A DNA stretch of 64,000 bases from Streptococcus mitis (GTDB taxonomy: Bacteria; Bacillota; Bacilli; Lactobacillales; Streptococcaceae), in assembly GCF_023109105.1 (NCBI RefSeq), contig NZ_JALDTZ010000001.1:182446-246445 (forward strand), written 5' to 3'. Numbering within the stretch: position 1 is the first letter of the stretch; each line of letters starts with the position of its first letter. The notes under the pieces were generated by a model that did not search any database, had not been told where the DNA came from, and worked only from the letters and a program-made list of their open reading frames with translations. Both the position numbers and the translations under genes were made by a program. Positions 1 through 8,690 of this stretch are shown one piece after another.

Positions 1-84
1 TAGCTGGGAGATGAAACGGTTGAGCTTGTCATAGTTTTCCTTAGAGGCCAGCACTAGCTCCTCTTTTGTTTTTGGTCTAGGCAC
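1..84 (-). CDS. ClbS/DfsB-like four-helix-bundle protein, N-terminal fragment
   Basis: Only the first 28 codons are in the window; the rest lies beyond base 1. Reading from a GTG at 84 the protein begins MPRPKTKEEL and continues with a KENYDKLNRF stretch. This resembles the start of the ClbS/DfsB (DUF1706) family of small helical proteins; the family call is from memory of such N-termini. The GTG is chosen because a GGGAG Shine-Dalgarno lies about 8 nt upstream, whereas the ATG at 100 runs into a stop after 15 codons. Function is not assigned. Confidence 0.55.
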   Translation of the reverse strand, partial: MPRPKTKEELVLASKENYDKLNRFISQL

Positions 85-141
85 AGGAACACTCCCTTCA
101 TATTGCTAGTTATTATTAGAATTTTTTTATCCTTTAAATCT

Positions 142-636
142 CTACAACTTATCCTTTAATTTCTCAACAAAGAGATAGGCTGCTGGACAGGTCAAAGTAT
201 TCTTAATCGTCAAATGGTTGATTTGATGGATCTTTTTGCGATCTGTATGGGGGAACTCTCGACAGGCCTTTGGACGAACTTCGTAGATGGAACAGAGATT
301 ATCTCCTCCTAGAAAGGGACAAGGCATGGATTTAAAAACCTTATCACCATCTTCATCTACTTGCAAAAACTCTGCTTCAAAAGCAGGTAATTTCATCTTA
401 AAGTACTTGGCGATTCGTGTAATATCCGCTTCTTTAAAGTCAGGCCCCAATGTCTTGCAACAGTTGGCACAGGCCGTACAATCAATCTCCGCAAAAACTT
501 CTTGGTGAATCTGTTGGGCTATCTTATCCAGATTTTTTGGTGGTTTTTTCTTTAAATTGGCTAAAATTTTACGGTGCTCCTTTTGCTTTTGCAAGGCTAG
601 CTGGTGGTAATACTCAATATCAATTTCTTTAGACAT
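142..636 (-). CDS. YkgJ-family cysteine-cluster protein (putative Fe-S/Zn binding)
   Basis: A 164-residue soluble protein with the YkgJ/CxxCxxCC arrangement. CTACANCC lies near the middle, followed by CPFLGG..C and a second cluster with RPKACREFPH. Such proteins are annotated as Fe-S oxidoreductase-like, but no substrate is established. The N-terminal 40 residues are Lys-rich and helical. The gene stands alone, with its own extended -10 promoter at 668-696 and 57 bp separating it from the ClbS-like start. Role unknown; the family assignment is secure from the cysteine pattern. Confidence 0.8.
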   Translation of the reverse strand: MSKEIDIEYYHQLALQKQKEHRKILANLKKKPPKNLDKIAQQIHQEVFAEIDCTACANCCKTLGPDFKEADITRIAKYFKMKLPAFEAEFLQVDEDGDKVFKSMPCPFLGGDNLCSIYEVRPKACREFPHTDRKKIHQINHLTIKNTLTCPAAYLFVEKLKDKL

Positions 637-667
637 GATTTCTCTCTTATTCTAATTACTTTCCCCT

Positions 668-696
668 ATTATACCATGCCTCTGAACCATTGAAAA
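668..696 (-). promoter_or_regulatory. Promoter of the YkgJ-family gene
   Basis: TATAAT at 668-673 is preceded by TGG (extended -10). A TTTTCA -35 lies at 691-696 with a 17-bp spacer. It faces the gene starting at 636. Confidence 0.6.
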
Positions 697-732
697 GTGG
701 ACTTTAAAAGACTATACTTTCCCAAAATGTAT

Positions 733-762
733 CAAAAAACCTTGCAACTAGGTTACAAGGTT
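733..762 (-). terminator. Terminator of ptsHI
   Basis: AACCTTG and CAAGGTT (738-744 and 756-762) form a hairpin followed on the minus strand by a T run. It lies directly behind the ptsI stop codon. Confidence 0.8.
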
Positions 763-769
763 AATGACA

Positions 770-2503
770 TTAATCGAAGTTAACGTATTCTTTTTGAAGT
801 TCAAGAACTTCTTCCATTGTTGAACACTCTGTAAGGGCACGGTTAGCGTACTCTTCCATCTTAGCAGTATCCAATTTCTTCATCAAGCTACGTGTACGAA
901 GGACTGATGTTGCTGACATAGAAAATTCATCCAAGCCCATTCCGACAAGAAGTGGAACAGCTTTTTGGTCACCAGCCATCTCACCACACATACCAGCCCA
1001 TTTACCTTCAGCGTGAGCTGCCTTGATAACGTTGTTGATCAAGCGAAGGATTGATGGGTTATATGGTTGGTAAAGGTATGAAACTTGTTCGTTCATACGG
1101 TCTGCTGCCATTGAGTATTGGATCAAGTCGTTTGTACCAATTGACATGAAGTCTACTTCTTTTGCAAATTGGTCTGCAAGCATAGCTGCTGCAGGGATTT
1201 CAATCATGATACCAACTTGGATGTCATCCGCAACTGCTACACCTTCAGCAAGAAGGTTTGCTTTTTCTTCTTCATAAACTGCTTTAGCTGCACGGAATTC
1301 TTTCAAAAGAGCAACCATTGGGAACATGATGCGCAATTGACCATGAACAGAAGCACGAAGAAGGGCACGGATTTGTGTACGGAACATTGCATCTCCAGTT
1401 TCAGAAATAGAGATACGAAGGGCACGGAATCCAAGGAATGGGTTCATTTCATGTGGCATATCGAAGTAAGGAAGTTCCTTATCTCCACCGATATCCATTG
1501 TACGAACAACTACTGGTTTACCGTTCATTCCCTCAAGAACAGCCTTGTATGCTTCATACTGCTCATCTTCAGTTGGGAAGTCTTGAGAATCCATGTACAA
1601 GAATTCTGTACGGTAAAGTCCAACTGCTTCTGCACCATTGTTGTTAACACCTTCAACGTCTTTTGGAGTACCGATGTTAGCAGCCAACTCGAAGTGTTTA
1701 CCGTCAGCAGTCACTGTTTGAGCATCTTTCAAAAGTGCCCATTCAGCTTTTTGTTTAGCATAAGCTTCACCAGCTGCTTTAAATTCTGCCGCTTGTTCAT
1801 CTGTTGGGTTGATAATCACTTCACCAGTAATTCCGTTCACGGCAAGGATATCACCGTCTTTCACTACTTCAGTGATGTTATTTGTTCCCAATACAGCTGC
1901 AATTTCAAGTGTACGTGCCATGATAGCTGAGTGGCTTGTACGTCCACCGATATTTGTTACAAAAGCTTTTACAAAGTTTTTGTCCAATTGAGCTGTATCA
2001 GATGGTGTTAAGTCATGTGCAATGACGATTACTTCTTCGTTGATAGAAGCTGGGTTTGGTAATTTCTTACCAAGAAGGTTTGCCAATACACGTTTTGTTA
2101 CGTCGCGGATATCCGCTGCACGTTCTTGCATGTATGGGTTGTCTTCCATACCTTCAAAGATAGTGATGAACATGTCAGTCACTTCTTTAAGACCTGCTTC
2201 TGCATTGACTTTCTTAGCACGAATTGTTTCTTTAATTTGACCAATCAATTCTGGGTCAGCAAGAACCATCAAATGAGCGTCAAAAACTTGAGCCGCTTCT
2301 TCACCAAGCGTACCTACAGCTTTCTCACGGATAAGAGAAAGCTCGTTTTGAGAAGCTTCAAGAGCTACATCCAAACGAGCCTCTTCTGCGTTTGTATCTT
2401 CGACTGAAACAGTCTCGAATGATAAATCCGGTTGAACGAGTAGATATGCTTTAGCAACTGCAACACCATCAGATGCTGCGATTCCTTTAAGCATTTCTGT
2501 CAT
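770..2503 (-). CDS. ptsI: Phosphoenolpyruvate-protein phosphotransferase (PTS enzyme I)
   Basis: Enzyme I takes phosphate from PEP and passes it to HPr, feeding every PTS permease, including the galactitol-type PTS in this window. The protein is 577 residues, the usual length. The active-site motif [11 protein letters not shown] puts the phospho-histidine at about residue 191. The C-terminal PEP-binding half carries [17 protein letters not shown] and GTNDLIQY. The reading frame stays open 37 codons further upstream, but that extension overlaps ptsH; the ATG at 2503 gives the canonical start [10 protein letters not shown]. ptsH ends 4 bp upstream, so the two genes form one operon. A terminator follows at 733-762. 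Confidence 0.97.
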   Translation of the reverse strand: MTEMLKGIAASDGVAVAKAYLLVQPDLSFETVSVEDTNAEEARLDVALEASQNELSLIREKAVGTLGEEAAQVFDAHLMVLADPELIGQIKETIRAKKVNAEAGLKEVTDMFITIFEGMEDNPYMQERAADIRDVTKRVLANLLGKKLPNPASINEEVIVIAHDLTPSDTAQLDKNFVKAFVTNIGGRTSHSAIMARTLEIAAVLGTNNITEVVKDGDILAVNGITGEVIINPTDEQAAEFKAAGEAYAKQKAEWALLKDAQTVTADGKHFELAANIGTPKDVEGVNNNGAEAVGLYRTEFLYMDSQDFPTEDEQYEAYKAVLEGMNGKPVVVRTMDIGGDKELPYFDMPHEMNPFLGFRALRISISETGDAMFRTQIRALLRASVHGQLRIMFPMVALLKEFRAAKAVYEEEKANLLAEGVAVADDIQVGIMIEIPAAAMLADQFAKEVDFMSIGTNDLIQYSMAADRMNEQVSYLYQPYNPSILRLINNVIKAAHAEGKWAGMCGEMAGDQKAVPLLVGMGLDEFSMSATSVLRTRSLMKKLDTAKMEEYANRALTECSTMEEVLELQKEYVNFD

Positions 2504-2507
2504 ATTC

Positions 2508-2771
2508 TTATGCCAATCCTTCTTTTTCCATTGTTTCTGAGATTGCAGCGATAGCATCATCAGCATCCGCACCTTCAGCAGAGATTGTAACGTCTGCACC
2601 TTGGCCAACACCAAGACTCATAACACCCATGATTGATTTAAGGTTAACTGATTTACCTTTGTACTCAAGAGTGATATCTGAAGCAAATTTGCTTGCAGTT
2701 TGTACCAACAATGTTGCTGGACGTGCGTGAATACCTGTTTCTGCCACTACGTGGAAATCTTTAGAAGCCAT
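2508..2771 (-). CDS. ptsH: HPr phosphocarrier protein
   Basis: HPr is the 87-residue PTS phosphocarrier. It is phosphorylated by enzyme I on His15 ([10 protein letters not shown]) and by HPr kinase on Ser46 ([11 protein letters not shown]); both residues are present. P-Ser-HPr is the CcpA co-repressor in Firmicutes. That links this gene to the cre-like sites noted at the gat and ldh promoters. It is the first gene of ptsHI, with an AAAGGAG ribosome site and a strong promoter at 2834-2862. Confidence 0.98.
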   Translation of the reverse strand: MASKDFHVVAETGIHARPATLLVQTASKFASDITLEYKGKSVNLKSIMGVMSLGVGQGADVTISAEGADADDAIAAISETMEKEGLA

Positions 2772-2833
2772 AGTTTGACTCTCCTTTTGTTCTTTCTTTT
2801 TTGAGTTATATGTGATAACCCTTACAATTTGGT

Positions 2834-2862
2834 ATTATATCATCTTCTAGGATTTTTTTCAA
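2834..2862 (-). promoter_or_regulatory. ptsHI promoter
   Basis: TTGAAA (2857-2862), a 17-bp spacer, then TATAAT (2834-2839) preceded by TGA. This is a near-consensus vegetative promoter with an extended -10, about 60 nt ahead of ptsH. It diverges from nrdH. Confidence 0.85.
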
Positions 2863-2993
2863 GCATTTTATGGGATTTATTCGATTTCCTTTCAGATAAC
2901 TTGCTGAAAATCTTCTATTCTAGATAACAAAACACAGGATATAGTTTTCCAAAAAACTACTTGTAGGATTATCATCACTATTTTACAAAGCAA

Positions 2994-3050
2994 ACACTAC
3001 ATATTGTGTTTTGTGAGCTTAAGCATAAAAATAGACCACTATATTTAGTT
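2994..3050 (+). promoter_or_regulatory. Two NrdR-box-like palindromes upstream of nrdH
   Basis: ACACTACATATTGTGT (2994-3009) and ACCACTATATTTAGTT (3035-3050) match the NrdR box pattern (roughly ACACTATATATAGTGT, from memory). They lie 41 bp apart start to start, about four helical turns. A weaker third copy may lie at 2932-2947. The second box sits just upstream of the nrdH -35, so ATP/dATP-dependent repression by NrdR is likely. NrdR itself is not in this window. Confidence 0.65.
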
Positions 3051-3058
3051 TTAAATCA

Positions 3059-3086
3059 TTGACAAAAATTTATTTTCTGATATACT
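3059..3086 (+). promoter_or_regulatory. nrdHEF promoter
   Basis: TTGACA (3059-3064), a 16-bp spacer, then TATACT (3081-3086) preceded by TGA. It is immediately downstream of the NrdR-like boxes and 36 nt ahead of the nrdH start. Confidence 0.85.
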
Positions 3087-3121
3087 AAGAAAGTAATCTA
3101 TTTTGAAAGAGGAGTTACACA

Positions 3122-3340
3122 ATGGTAACCGTTTATTCTAAAAACAACTGTGTCCAATGTAAAATGACCAAACGTTTCTTGGACAGTAATAATGTCGCTT
3201 ATCGCGAAATCAATCTCGATGAGCAACCTGAGTACATCGATCAAGTTAAAGAGCTCGGTTTCAGCGCAGCTCCTGTTATCCAAACACCAACTGAAGTCTT
3301 TTCAGGTTTCCAACCAGGAAAATTGAAACAATTAGCATAA
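3122..3340 (+). CDS. nrdH: NrdH glutaredoxin-like redoxin
   Basis: A 72-residue thioredoxin-fold redoxin that re-reduces the class Ib ribonucleotide reductase. The active site is CVQC (Cys10 and Cys13) in the typical NrdH context VYSKNNCVQCKMTKRF. The cis-Pro segment SAAPVI and a C-terminal GFQPGKL are also family features. An AGAGGAG ribosome site precedes the ATG. It is the first gene of nrdH-nrdE-nrdF. A small hairpin lies between it and nrdE, which may lower nrdE transcription relative to nrdH. Confidence 0.95.
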   Translation: MVTVYSKNNCVQCKMTKRFLDSNNVAYREINLDEQPEYIDQVKELGFSAAPVIQTPTEVFSGFQPGKLKQLA

Positions 3341-3366
3341 TCTTAGTACATCATCCAGAAGAAACT

Positions 3367-3398
3367 GCTTCTAGGGTTAACTTAGAAGCCTTTCTTTT
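3367..3398 (+). terminator. Possible partial terminator or processing hairpin between nrdH and nrdE
   Basis: GCTTCTA (3367-3373) pairs with TAGAAGC (3383-3389), followed by a pyrimidine-rich TTTCTTTT. The stem is short, so read-through is expected. Confidence 0.4.
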
Positions 3399-3420
3399 GT
3401 AATTAGATAAGGGAAATTTT

Positions 3421-5580
3421 ATGGGATTAAAACATCTTGAGGACGTGACTTACTTCCGTCTCAATAACGAAATCAACCGTCCTGTCAATGGACAAATCAT
3501 GCTTCATAAAGATAAGGAAGCCTTGGATGCCTTCTTTAAAGAAAATGTAGTTCCAAACACTATAGTTTTTGATTCAATCAAGGATAAAATCAACTACCTC
3601 ATTGAGCACAACTACATCGAAACAGCCTTTATCAAGAAATACCGTCCAGAATTTTTGGAAGAATTGGCTCAATTTATCAAAGACCAAAACTTCCAATTCA
3701 AGTCCTTCATGGCAGCTTATAAATTTTACAATCAATATGCCTTGAAGACTAACGACGGTGAATATTATCTTGAAAGCATGGAAGACCGCGTCTTCTTTAA
3801 CGCCCTTTATTTCGCTGATGGCAATGAAACTATCGCAACTGATATCGCAAATGAAATCATCCACCAACGCTACCAACCTGCTACACCATCTTTCTTAAAT
3901 GCAGGTCGTGCACGTCGTGGTGAATTGGTATCCTGTTTCTTGATTCAGATAACAGATGATATGAACTCTATCGGACGTTCTATCAACTCAGCTCTTCAGC
4001 TTTCACGTATCGGAGGCGGTGTCGGAATTTCCCTCAACAACCTTCGTGAAGCTGGAGCCCCTATCAAAGGATATGAAGGTGCGGCTTCTGGTGTCGTTCC
4101 AGTTATGAAGCTTTTCGAAGATAGCTTTTCTTACTCTAACCAACTTGGTCAACGTCAAGGTGCTGGGGTTGTTTACCTCAACGTCTTCCACCCAGACATT
4201 ATCGCCTTCCTTTCAACTAAGAAAGAAAATGCCGATGAAAAAGTTCGTGTTAAGACCCTTTCACTTGGTGTTGTAGTACCCGATAAATTCTACGAATTGG
4301 CTCGTAATAATGAAGAAATGTACCTCTTCAGCCCTTATTCTGTAGAGCTTGAATACGGTGTGCCATTCAACTACATTGACATCACTGAAAAATACGATGA
4401 ATTAGTCGCAAATCCAAACATCCGCAAGACAAAAATCAAGGCGCGTGATTTGGAAACGGAAATCTCTAAATTGCAACAAGAGTCTGGCTACCCTTATGTC
4501 GTCAACATTGATACGGCTAACCGTGCAAACCCTGTTGATGGTAAGATTATCATGAGTAACTTGTGTTCTGAGATTCTTCAAGTCCAAGAACCAAGCTTGA
4601 TCAACGATGCTCAAGAATTCCTGCAAATGGGAACGGACGTTTCATGTAACCTTGGTTCAACCAACGTGGTTAACATGATGACTTCACCTGATTTTGGTCG
4701 TTCTATCCGTGCTATGGTTCGTGCACTTACTTTCGTTACAGATAGTTCACACATCGTAGCTGTTCCTACTATCGACCACGGAAATAGCCAAGCTCATACC
4801 TTTGGTCTTGGTGCCATGGGACTTCACAGCTACCTTGCCCAACAATTGATTGAATATGGATCGCCTGAGTCTGTTGAATTTACAAGCATCTACTTCATGC
4901 TCATGAACTACTGGACCTTGGTAGAATCAAACAATATTGCGCGTGAACGTGGCATCACCTTCCACAACTTTGAAAAATCAGACTATGCTAACGGAAGCTA
5001 CTTTGACAAGTATGTAACTGGCGAATTTGTTCCAAAATCAGAACGTGTTAAAGAACTCTTCAAAGATGTCTTTATCCCAAGTGCTGCTGACTGGGCTGAA
5101 CTTCGCGACAAGGTTCAAGCAGATGGACTTTACCACCAAAACCGTCTAGCTGTTGCTCCAAATGGTTCGATCAGTTACATCAATGACGTTTCTGCTTCTA
5201 TCCACCCGATTACACAACGTATCGAAGAACGTCAAGAAAAGAAAATCGGGAAAATCTACTATCCTGCTGCTGGCTTGTCAACAGAAACCATTCCTTACTA
5301 CACTTCTGCCTACGACATGGATATGCGTAAAGTGATTGATGTCTATGCTGCTGCAACTGAGCACGTGGACCAAGGACTTTCACTCACACTCTTTATGCGT
5401 AGTGACATTCCAAAAGGACTTTACGAATGGAAGAAAGAAAACAAACAAACGACACGTGACTTATCTATCCTTCGTAACTATGCCTTTAACAAGGGTATCA
5501 AGTCTATCTACTACGTCCGTACCTTTACAGATGATGGTGGAGAAGTCGGTGCTAACCAATGTGAAAGCTGTGTGATTTAA
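3421..5580 (+). CDS. nrdE: Class Ib ribonucleoside-diphosphate reductase, alpha subunit
   Basis: Reduces ribonucleoside diphosphates to deoxynucleotides for DNA synthesis, aerobically, with NrdF and NrdH. It has 719 residues, the normal length for NrdE, and lacks the N-terminal ATP cone of class Ia enzymes. Visible active-site residues are Cys172 (LVSCFLI), Cys382 and Glu384 (SNLCSEI) and Cys409 (VSCNLGS). The C-terminal CESC pair (714/717) exchanges with NrdH. The start follows an AAGGG site. A strong bidirectional-looking terminator lies behind the gene, so nrdF probably has its own promoter as well. Confidence 0.97.
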   Translation: MGLKHLEDVTYFRLNNEINRPVNGQIMLHKDKEALDAFFKENVVPNTIVFDSIKDKINYLIEHNYIETAFIKKYRPEFLEELAQFIKDQNFQFKSFMAAYKFYNQYALKTNDGEYYLESMEDRVFFNALYFADGNETIATDIANEIIHQRYQPATPSFLNAGRARRGELVSCFLIQITDDMNSIGRSINSALQLSRIGGGVGISLNNLREAGAPIKGYEGAASGVVPVMKLFEDSFSYSNQLGQRQGAGVVYLNVFHPDIIAFLSTKKENADEKVRVKTLSLGVVVPDKFYELARNNEEMYLFSPYSVELEYGVPFNYIDITEKYDELVANPNIRKTKIKARDLETEISKLQQESGYPYVVNIDTANRANPVDGKIIMSNLCSEILQVQEPSLINDAQEFLQMGTDVSCNLGSTNVVNMMTSPDFGRSIRAMVRALTFVTDSSHIVAVPTIDHGNSQAHTFGLGAMGLHSYLAQQLIEYGSPESVEFTSIYFMLMNYWTLVESNNIARERGITFHNFEKSDYANGSYFDKYVTGEFVPKSERVKELFKDVFIPSAADWAELRDKVQADGLYHQNRLAVAPNGSISYINDVSASIHPITQRIEERQEKKIGKIYYPAAGLSTETIPYYTSAYDMDMRKVIDVYAAATEHVDQGLSLTLFMRSDIPKGLYEWKKENKQTTRDLSILRNYAFNKGIKSIYYVRTFTDDGGEVGANQCESCVI

Positions 5581-5666
5581 TCCTTGCTTGAGGAAACTAC
5601 ATTTTCTCAAGCTATCGATTCATTTACCAAGCTAAGCTGGAATAAGCATCTATACTATGAAATAAC

Positions 5667-5691
5667 AAAAAAGTCGGGCTTCCGACTTTTT
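5667..5691. terminator. Terminator after nrdE
   Basis: AAAAAAGTCGG (5667-5677), a GCTT loop, then CCGACTTTTT (5682-5691). It is a perfect hairpin flanked by A and T runs on both sides. Confidence 0.85.
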
Positions 5692-5713
5692 ATGCGATAC
5701 TCCTCTGGAATTA

Positions 5714-5722
5714 TGATAAAAT
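5714..5722 (+). promoter_or_regulatory. Extended -10 ahead of nrdF
   Basis: TGATAAAAT (5714-5722) is an extended -10 without a clear -35. It lies between the nrdE terminator and nrdF, so nrdF can be transcribed separately. Confidence 0.45.
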
Positions 5723-5769
5723 AGAAATAATTGTGAGTTCGCAATATTAAACACAGAAAGAGATTTCAA

Positions 5770-6732
5770 ATGGAAACTTACTACAAAGCCATTAACTGGA
5801 ATGCCATCGAAGATGTCATCGACAAATCAACTTGGGAAAAGCTGACCGAGCAATTCTGGCTCGATACACGTATTCCCTTGTCAAATGACTTGGATGACTG
5901 GAGAAAGCTATCAAATGTAGAAAAAGACTTAGTTGGAAAAGTCTTTGGTGGTTTAACCCTTCTCGACACTATGCAATCTGAAACTGGGGTTCAAGCCCTT
6001 CGCGCAGACATCCGTACACCCCATGAGGAAGCTGTTTTCAATAACATCCAATTTATGGAATCTGTCCATGCAAAATCTTATTCATCAATCTTTTCTACCT
6101 TGAATACTAAGGCTGAGATTGAAGAAATTTTCGAATGGACCAATACCAATCCTTACCTACAAAAGAAAGCTGAGATTGTCAACGAAATCTACCTAAACGG
6201 TAGCCCACTTGAAAAGAAAGTTGCCAGTGTCTTCCTCGAAACCTTCCTCTTCTACTCTGGTTTCTTCACTCCCCTCTACTATCTTGGTAACAACAAACTA
6301 GCCAATGTTGCGGAAATCATTAAATTAATTATTCGTGATGAATCTGTTCACGGAACCTACATTGGTTATAAATTCCAACTTGGTTTCAATGAATTACCTG
6401 AAGAAGAGCAAGAAAAACTCAAAGAATGGATGTACGATCTGCTATACACTCTCTACGAGAATGAAGAAGGTTATACAGAGAGCCTCTATGACGGTGTTGG
6501 TTGGACTGAAGAAGTCAAGACCTTCCTTCGCTACAATGCTAACAAAGCACTCATGAACCTGGGACAAGATCCACTCTTCCCAGATTCAGCTGATGACGTC
6601 AACCCAATCGTTATGAACGGTATTTCAACAGGAACTTCTAACCACGACTTCTTCTCTCAAGTCGGAAATGGTTACCTCCTTGGTGAAGTTGAAGCCATGC
6701 AAGACGATGACTACAACTACGGTTTGAACTAA
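5770..6732 (+). CDS. nrdF: Class Ib ribonucleoside-diphosphate reductase, beta subunit
   Basis: The 320-residue small subunit carries the dimanganese-tyrosyl (or diiron) cofactor that starts the radical chain in NrdE. Metal-ligand segments typical of R2F are visible: an early Asp/Glu region (LTLLDTMQSETGV), MESVHAKSYSSIF, and IIRDESVHGTYIGY. The C-terminus DDDYNYGLN resembles the NrdE-docking tail. NrdI, the flavodoxin needed to activate the manganese form, is not in this window. A terminator follows at 6758. Confidence 0.96.
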   Translation: METYYKAINWNAIEDVIDKSTWEKLTEQFWLDTRIPLSNDLDDWRKLSNVEKDLVGKVFGGLTLLDTMQSETGVQALRADIRTPHEEAVFNNIQFMESVHAKSYSSIFSTLNTKAEIEEIFEWTNTNPYLQKKAEIVNEIYLNGSPLEKKVASVFLETFLFYSGFFTPLYYLGNNKLANVAEIIKLIIRDESVHGTYIGYKFQLGFNELPEEEQEKLKEWMYDLLYTLYENEEGYTESLYDGVGWTEEVKTFLRYNANKALMNLGQDPLFPDSADDVNPIVMNGISTGTSNHDFFSQVGNGYLLGEVEAMQDDDYNYGLN

Positions 6733-6757
6733 TGTTATCTATTTTATAAGCAATAAC

Positions 6758-6800
6758 AAATATCATGGTTTGTTTAAAACAACCATGATATTTTTGTTTT
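6758..6800 (+). terminator. Terminator of nrdF
   Basis: AAATATCATGGTT (6758-6770) pairs with AACCATGATATTT (6781-6793), followed by T-rich sequence. The 13-bp stem is perfect. Confidence 0.9.
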
Positions 6801-6821
6801 TGTTTTCTTTTGTTTTTTAAA

Positions 6822-6850
6822 TTGATTGATTGAATACTTTATGATAAAAT
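6822..6850 (+). promoter_or_regulatory. lacR promoter
   Basis: TTGATT (6822-6827), a 17-bp spacer, then TAAAAT (6845-6850) with TGA before the hexamer. It lies about 25 nt ahead of the lacR start. Confidence 0.65.
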
Positions 6851-6875
6851 AGTAATAGAAATAGAGGTGATAACG

Positions 6876-7643
6876 ATGTTAAAGCAGGAAAAACTAGATA
6901 ATATTCTAGAAACGGTAAATACAAAGGGAACTATTACTGTAAAAGAAATCATGACTCGCTTAGATGTATCAGATATGACTGCTAGACGCTACTTGCAAGA
7001 GTTAGCAGACAAGGATTTACTTGTTCGGGTGCACGGGGGAGCTGAAAAAATTCGCACAGGTTCTATTTTAAATAATGAACGTTCCAATATTGAAAAACAA
7101 AGCTTACAAATCGCAGAAAAACAAGAAATTAGCCGTTTTGCAGGCCATTTAATTGATGAGGGTGAAACTATTTTTATCGGCCCTGGTACCACCTTAGAAT
7201 CTTTTGCCCGTGAACTACCAATTGATAATATTCGTGTTGTAACAAACAGTTTACCAGTTTTTCTCATTCTAAACGAACGAAAACTAACAGATTTGATTTT
7301 AATTGGTGGAAACTATCGCTCTATCACTGGAGCCTTTGTGGGAACACTAACCTTGCAAAACTTGGCTAATTTGCAATTTTCTAAAGCCTTCGTTAGCTGT
7401 AATGGTATTCAGGACAATGCGATTGCGACCTTTAGTGAAGAGGAAGGTGAATCTCAACGCATAGCCCTCAATAATTCCAATAAAAAATACTTACTAGCTG
7501 ACAATAGTAAGTTCAATAAGTTTGATTTTTATACCTTCTACAATATCTCTGATATTGATACCATCGTTTCAGATTCTAAACTGAGCAAAGAAACCTTCGA
7601 ACAACTTTCAAAACAAACAAAAATTATTCTATCTAAACCATAA
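6876..7643 (+). CDS. lacR: LacR, DeoR-family repressor of the tagatose-6-phosphate (lac) operon
   Basis: A 255-residue DeoR-family regulator. The N-terminal winged helix (about residues 18-55) includes TVKEIMTRLDVSDMTARR and the family signature LLVRVHGGAEK. The sugar-phosphate-sensing domain carries FIGPGTTLESFA and VVTNSLPVF. Tagatose-6-P is the known inducer of LacR. The ATG at 6876 is preferred over an in-frame GTG at 6867, because that GTG lies inside the GAGGTG ribosome site. The gene is convergent with lacD. Its likely targets are the TGTTTGTTT-type sites at 10831-10911 and 14402-14422. Confidence 0.92.
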   Translation: MLKQEKLDNILETVNTKGTITVKEIMTRLDVSDMTARRYLQELADKDLLVRVHGGAEKIRTGSILNNERSNIEKQSLQIAEKQEISRFAGHLIDEGETIFIGPGTTLESFARELPIDNIRVVTNSLPVFLILNERKLTDLILIGGNYRSITGAFVGTLTLQNLANLQFSKAFVSCNGIQDNAIATFSEEEGESQRIALNNSNKKYLLADNSKFNKFDFYTFYNISDIDTIVSDSKLSKETFEQLSKQTKIILSKP

Positions 7644-7647
7644 AATG

Positions 7648-7673
7648 ATCCCCACCGATTGGTGGGGATTTTT
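7648..7673. terminator. Bidirectional terminator between lacR and lacD
   Basis: ATCCCCACC (7648-7656), a GATT loop, then GGTGGGGAT (7661-7669), with T-rich sequence on the lacR side. It serves lacR and probably the convergent lac operon. Confidence 0.85.
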
Positions 7674-7708
7674 GTAAGTATTAAAAATTTTAGTTTTGAA
7701 AGACTTTC

Positions 7709-8689
7709 TTACACGCGTTCTTTCCATGAAGTTGCTGTTGTTTGAAGAACTTTGTTGAGCTCGTCAATGTTTTCAAATCCAGTTGTACGTAGCCATTCGC
7801 GAGCTGCTTCTTCACCATCTTTGATGTAAGCTTCAACTGATCCAGCCCATGTTGCACGTCCACAAAGAACTCCGTTAAAGTTTGCACCTGATTCATGAGC
7901 AAATACAAGAGTATCTTGGAAGAGTTTAGCTGATACACCAGCACTCAAGTAGATGTATGGCAAGTTAGTTGCTTCATCTTGTGCTTTGAAGAAGGCTGCT
8001 GCTTCTTCACGTGTGTAAACTACTTCACCTTCAGCGAAGCCTTCAACATATTTAATGTTAACAGGAACTTCAACTTTCAAGACATCAATGTTAAAGCGTG
8101 GGTCTGAGAAGACTTTCATAGCACCGATAACTTTGTGTGGTTTTACTTTAGCGTATTCTACAGAACCTGCATCAGCAATCTTTTCATCGTAAGCAAGAAT
8201 TTCAAGGAAGAATGGGATATCTTCAGCCACACATTCAGAACCGATACGTTCGATGTAAGCTTGTTTTTCTTGGTTAAGTTCGTCTGAGCTATCTACATCA
8301 TAGTAAAGCAAGAATTTAACTGCATCTGCACCTTCTTCTTTAATACGTTTAGCAGACCAAACATCCAAGCAGTCTGGCAAACGTTTTGTGCTTGTTGTGT
8401 CATAACCTGTTTTTTCATAAGCAAGGAGAAGACCAGCTTTTTCATCAAGAGCTTTAGTAGCTGGAAGTCCATACTCAGGGTCAAGAAGCATAGATGAAGC
8501 GTATTTAGTCAATTCATCTGCTACCAAGACTTTAAGTTCTTCCATTTGGGCTACAGTTGGTTCTTCTGATTGGTGTTGTGCCATGAGGCGTTTCAAAGCA
8601 CCACGTTGGTCAAATGCAAGAGCTGAGATGATACCATTTTCATCAGAAAGTTTTTCTAAGCGTGCACGTTTTTGTTCTGTTAAAGCCAT
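7709..8689 (-). CDS. lacD: Tagatose-1,6-bisphosphate aldolase
   Basis: Cleaves tagatose-1,6-bisphosphate to dihydroxyacetone phosphate and glyceraldehyde-3-phosphate, the last step of the tagatose-6-P pathway. The 326-residue class I aldolase (LacD/DUF-type TIM barrel) opens [19 protein letters not shown]. Lysine-bearing strands include LKVEVPVN (Schiff-base candidate), AVKFLLYY and HKVIGAMK. It starts one base after the lacC stop, so translation is likely coupled. It is the last gene of lacABCD here. The lacT, lacF, lacE and lacG genes that follow in full lactose operons are missing. Confidence 0.95.
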   Translation of the reverse strand: MALTEQKRARLEKLSDENGIISALAFDQRGALKRLMAQHQSEEPTVAQMEELKVLVADELTKYASSMLLDPEYGLPATKALDEKAGLLLAYEKTGYDTTSTKRLPDCLDVWSAKRIKEEGADAVKFLLYYDVDSSDELNQEKQAYIERIGSECVAEDIPFFLEILAYDEKIADAGSVEYAKVKPHKVIGAMKVFSDPRFNIDVLKVEVPVNIKYVEGFAEGEVVYTREEAAAFFKAQDEATNLPYIYLSAGVSAKLFQDTLVFAHESGANFNGVLCGRATWAGSVEAYIKDGEEAAREWLRTTGFENIDELNKVLQTTATSWKERV

Positions 8690-8690
8690 T

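Noticed and set aside
1169..1930. A 253-codon open frame on the plus strand inside ptsI
   Set aside because: It lies wholly antisense to ptsI, has a Cys/Phe/His-rich low-quality protein, no ribosome site and no family resemblance. It is a shadow of ptsI codon use.
2504..2614. Longer ptsI start (37 extra codons)
   Set aside because: The extension overlaps ptsH and gives a non-family N-terminus; the ATG at 2503 gives the normal 577-residue enzyme.
6867..6875. GTG start for lacR
   Set aside because: The GTG is part of the GAGGTG ribosome site for the ATG at 6876.
7644..7708. Search for remnants of lacTFEG between lacR and lacD
   Set aside because: Only a terminator and 40 other bases are present; nothing resembles those genes.
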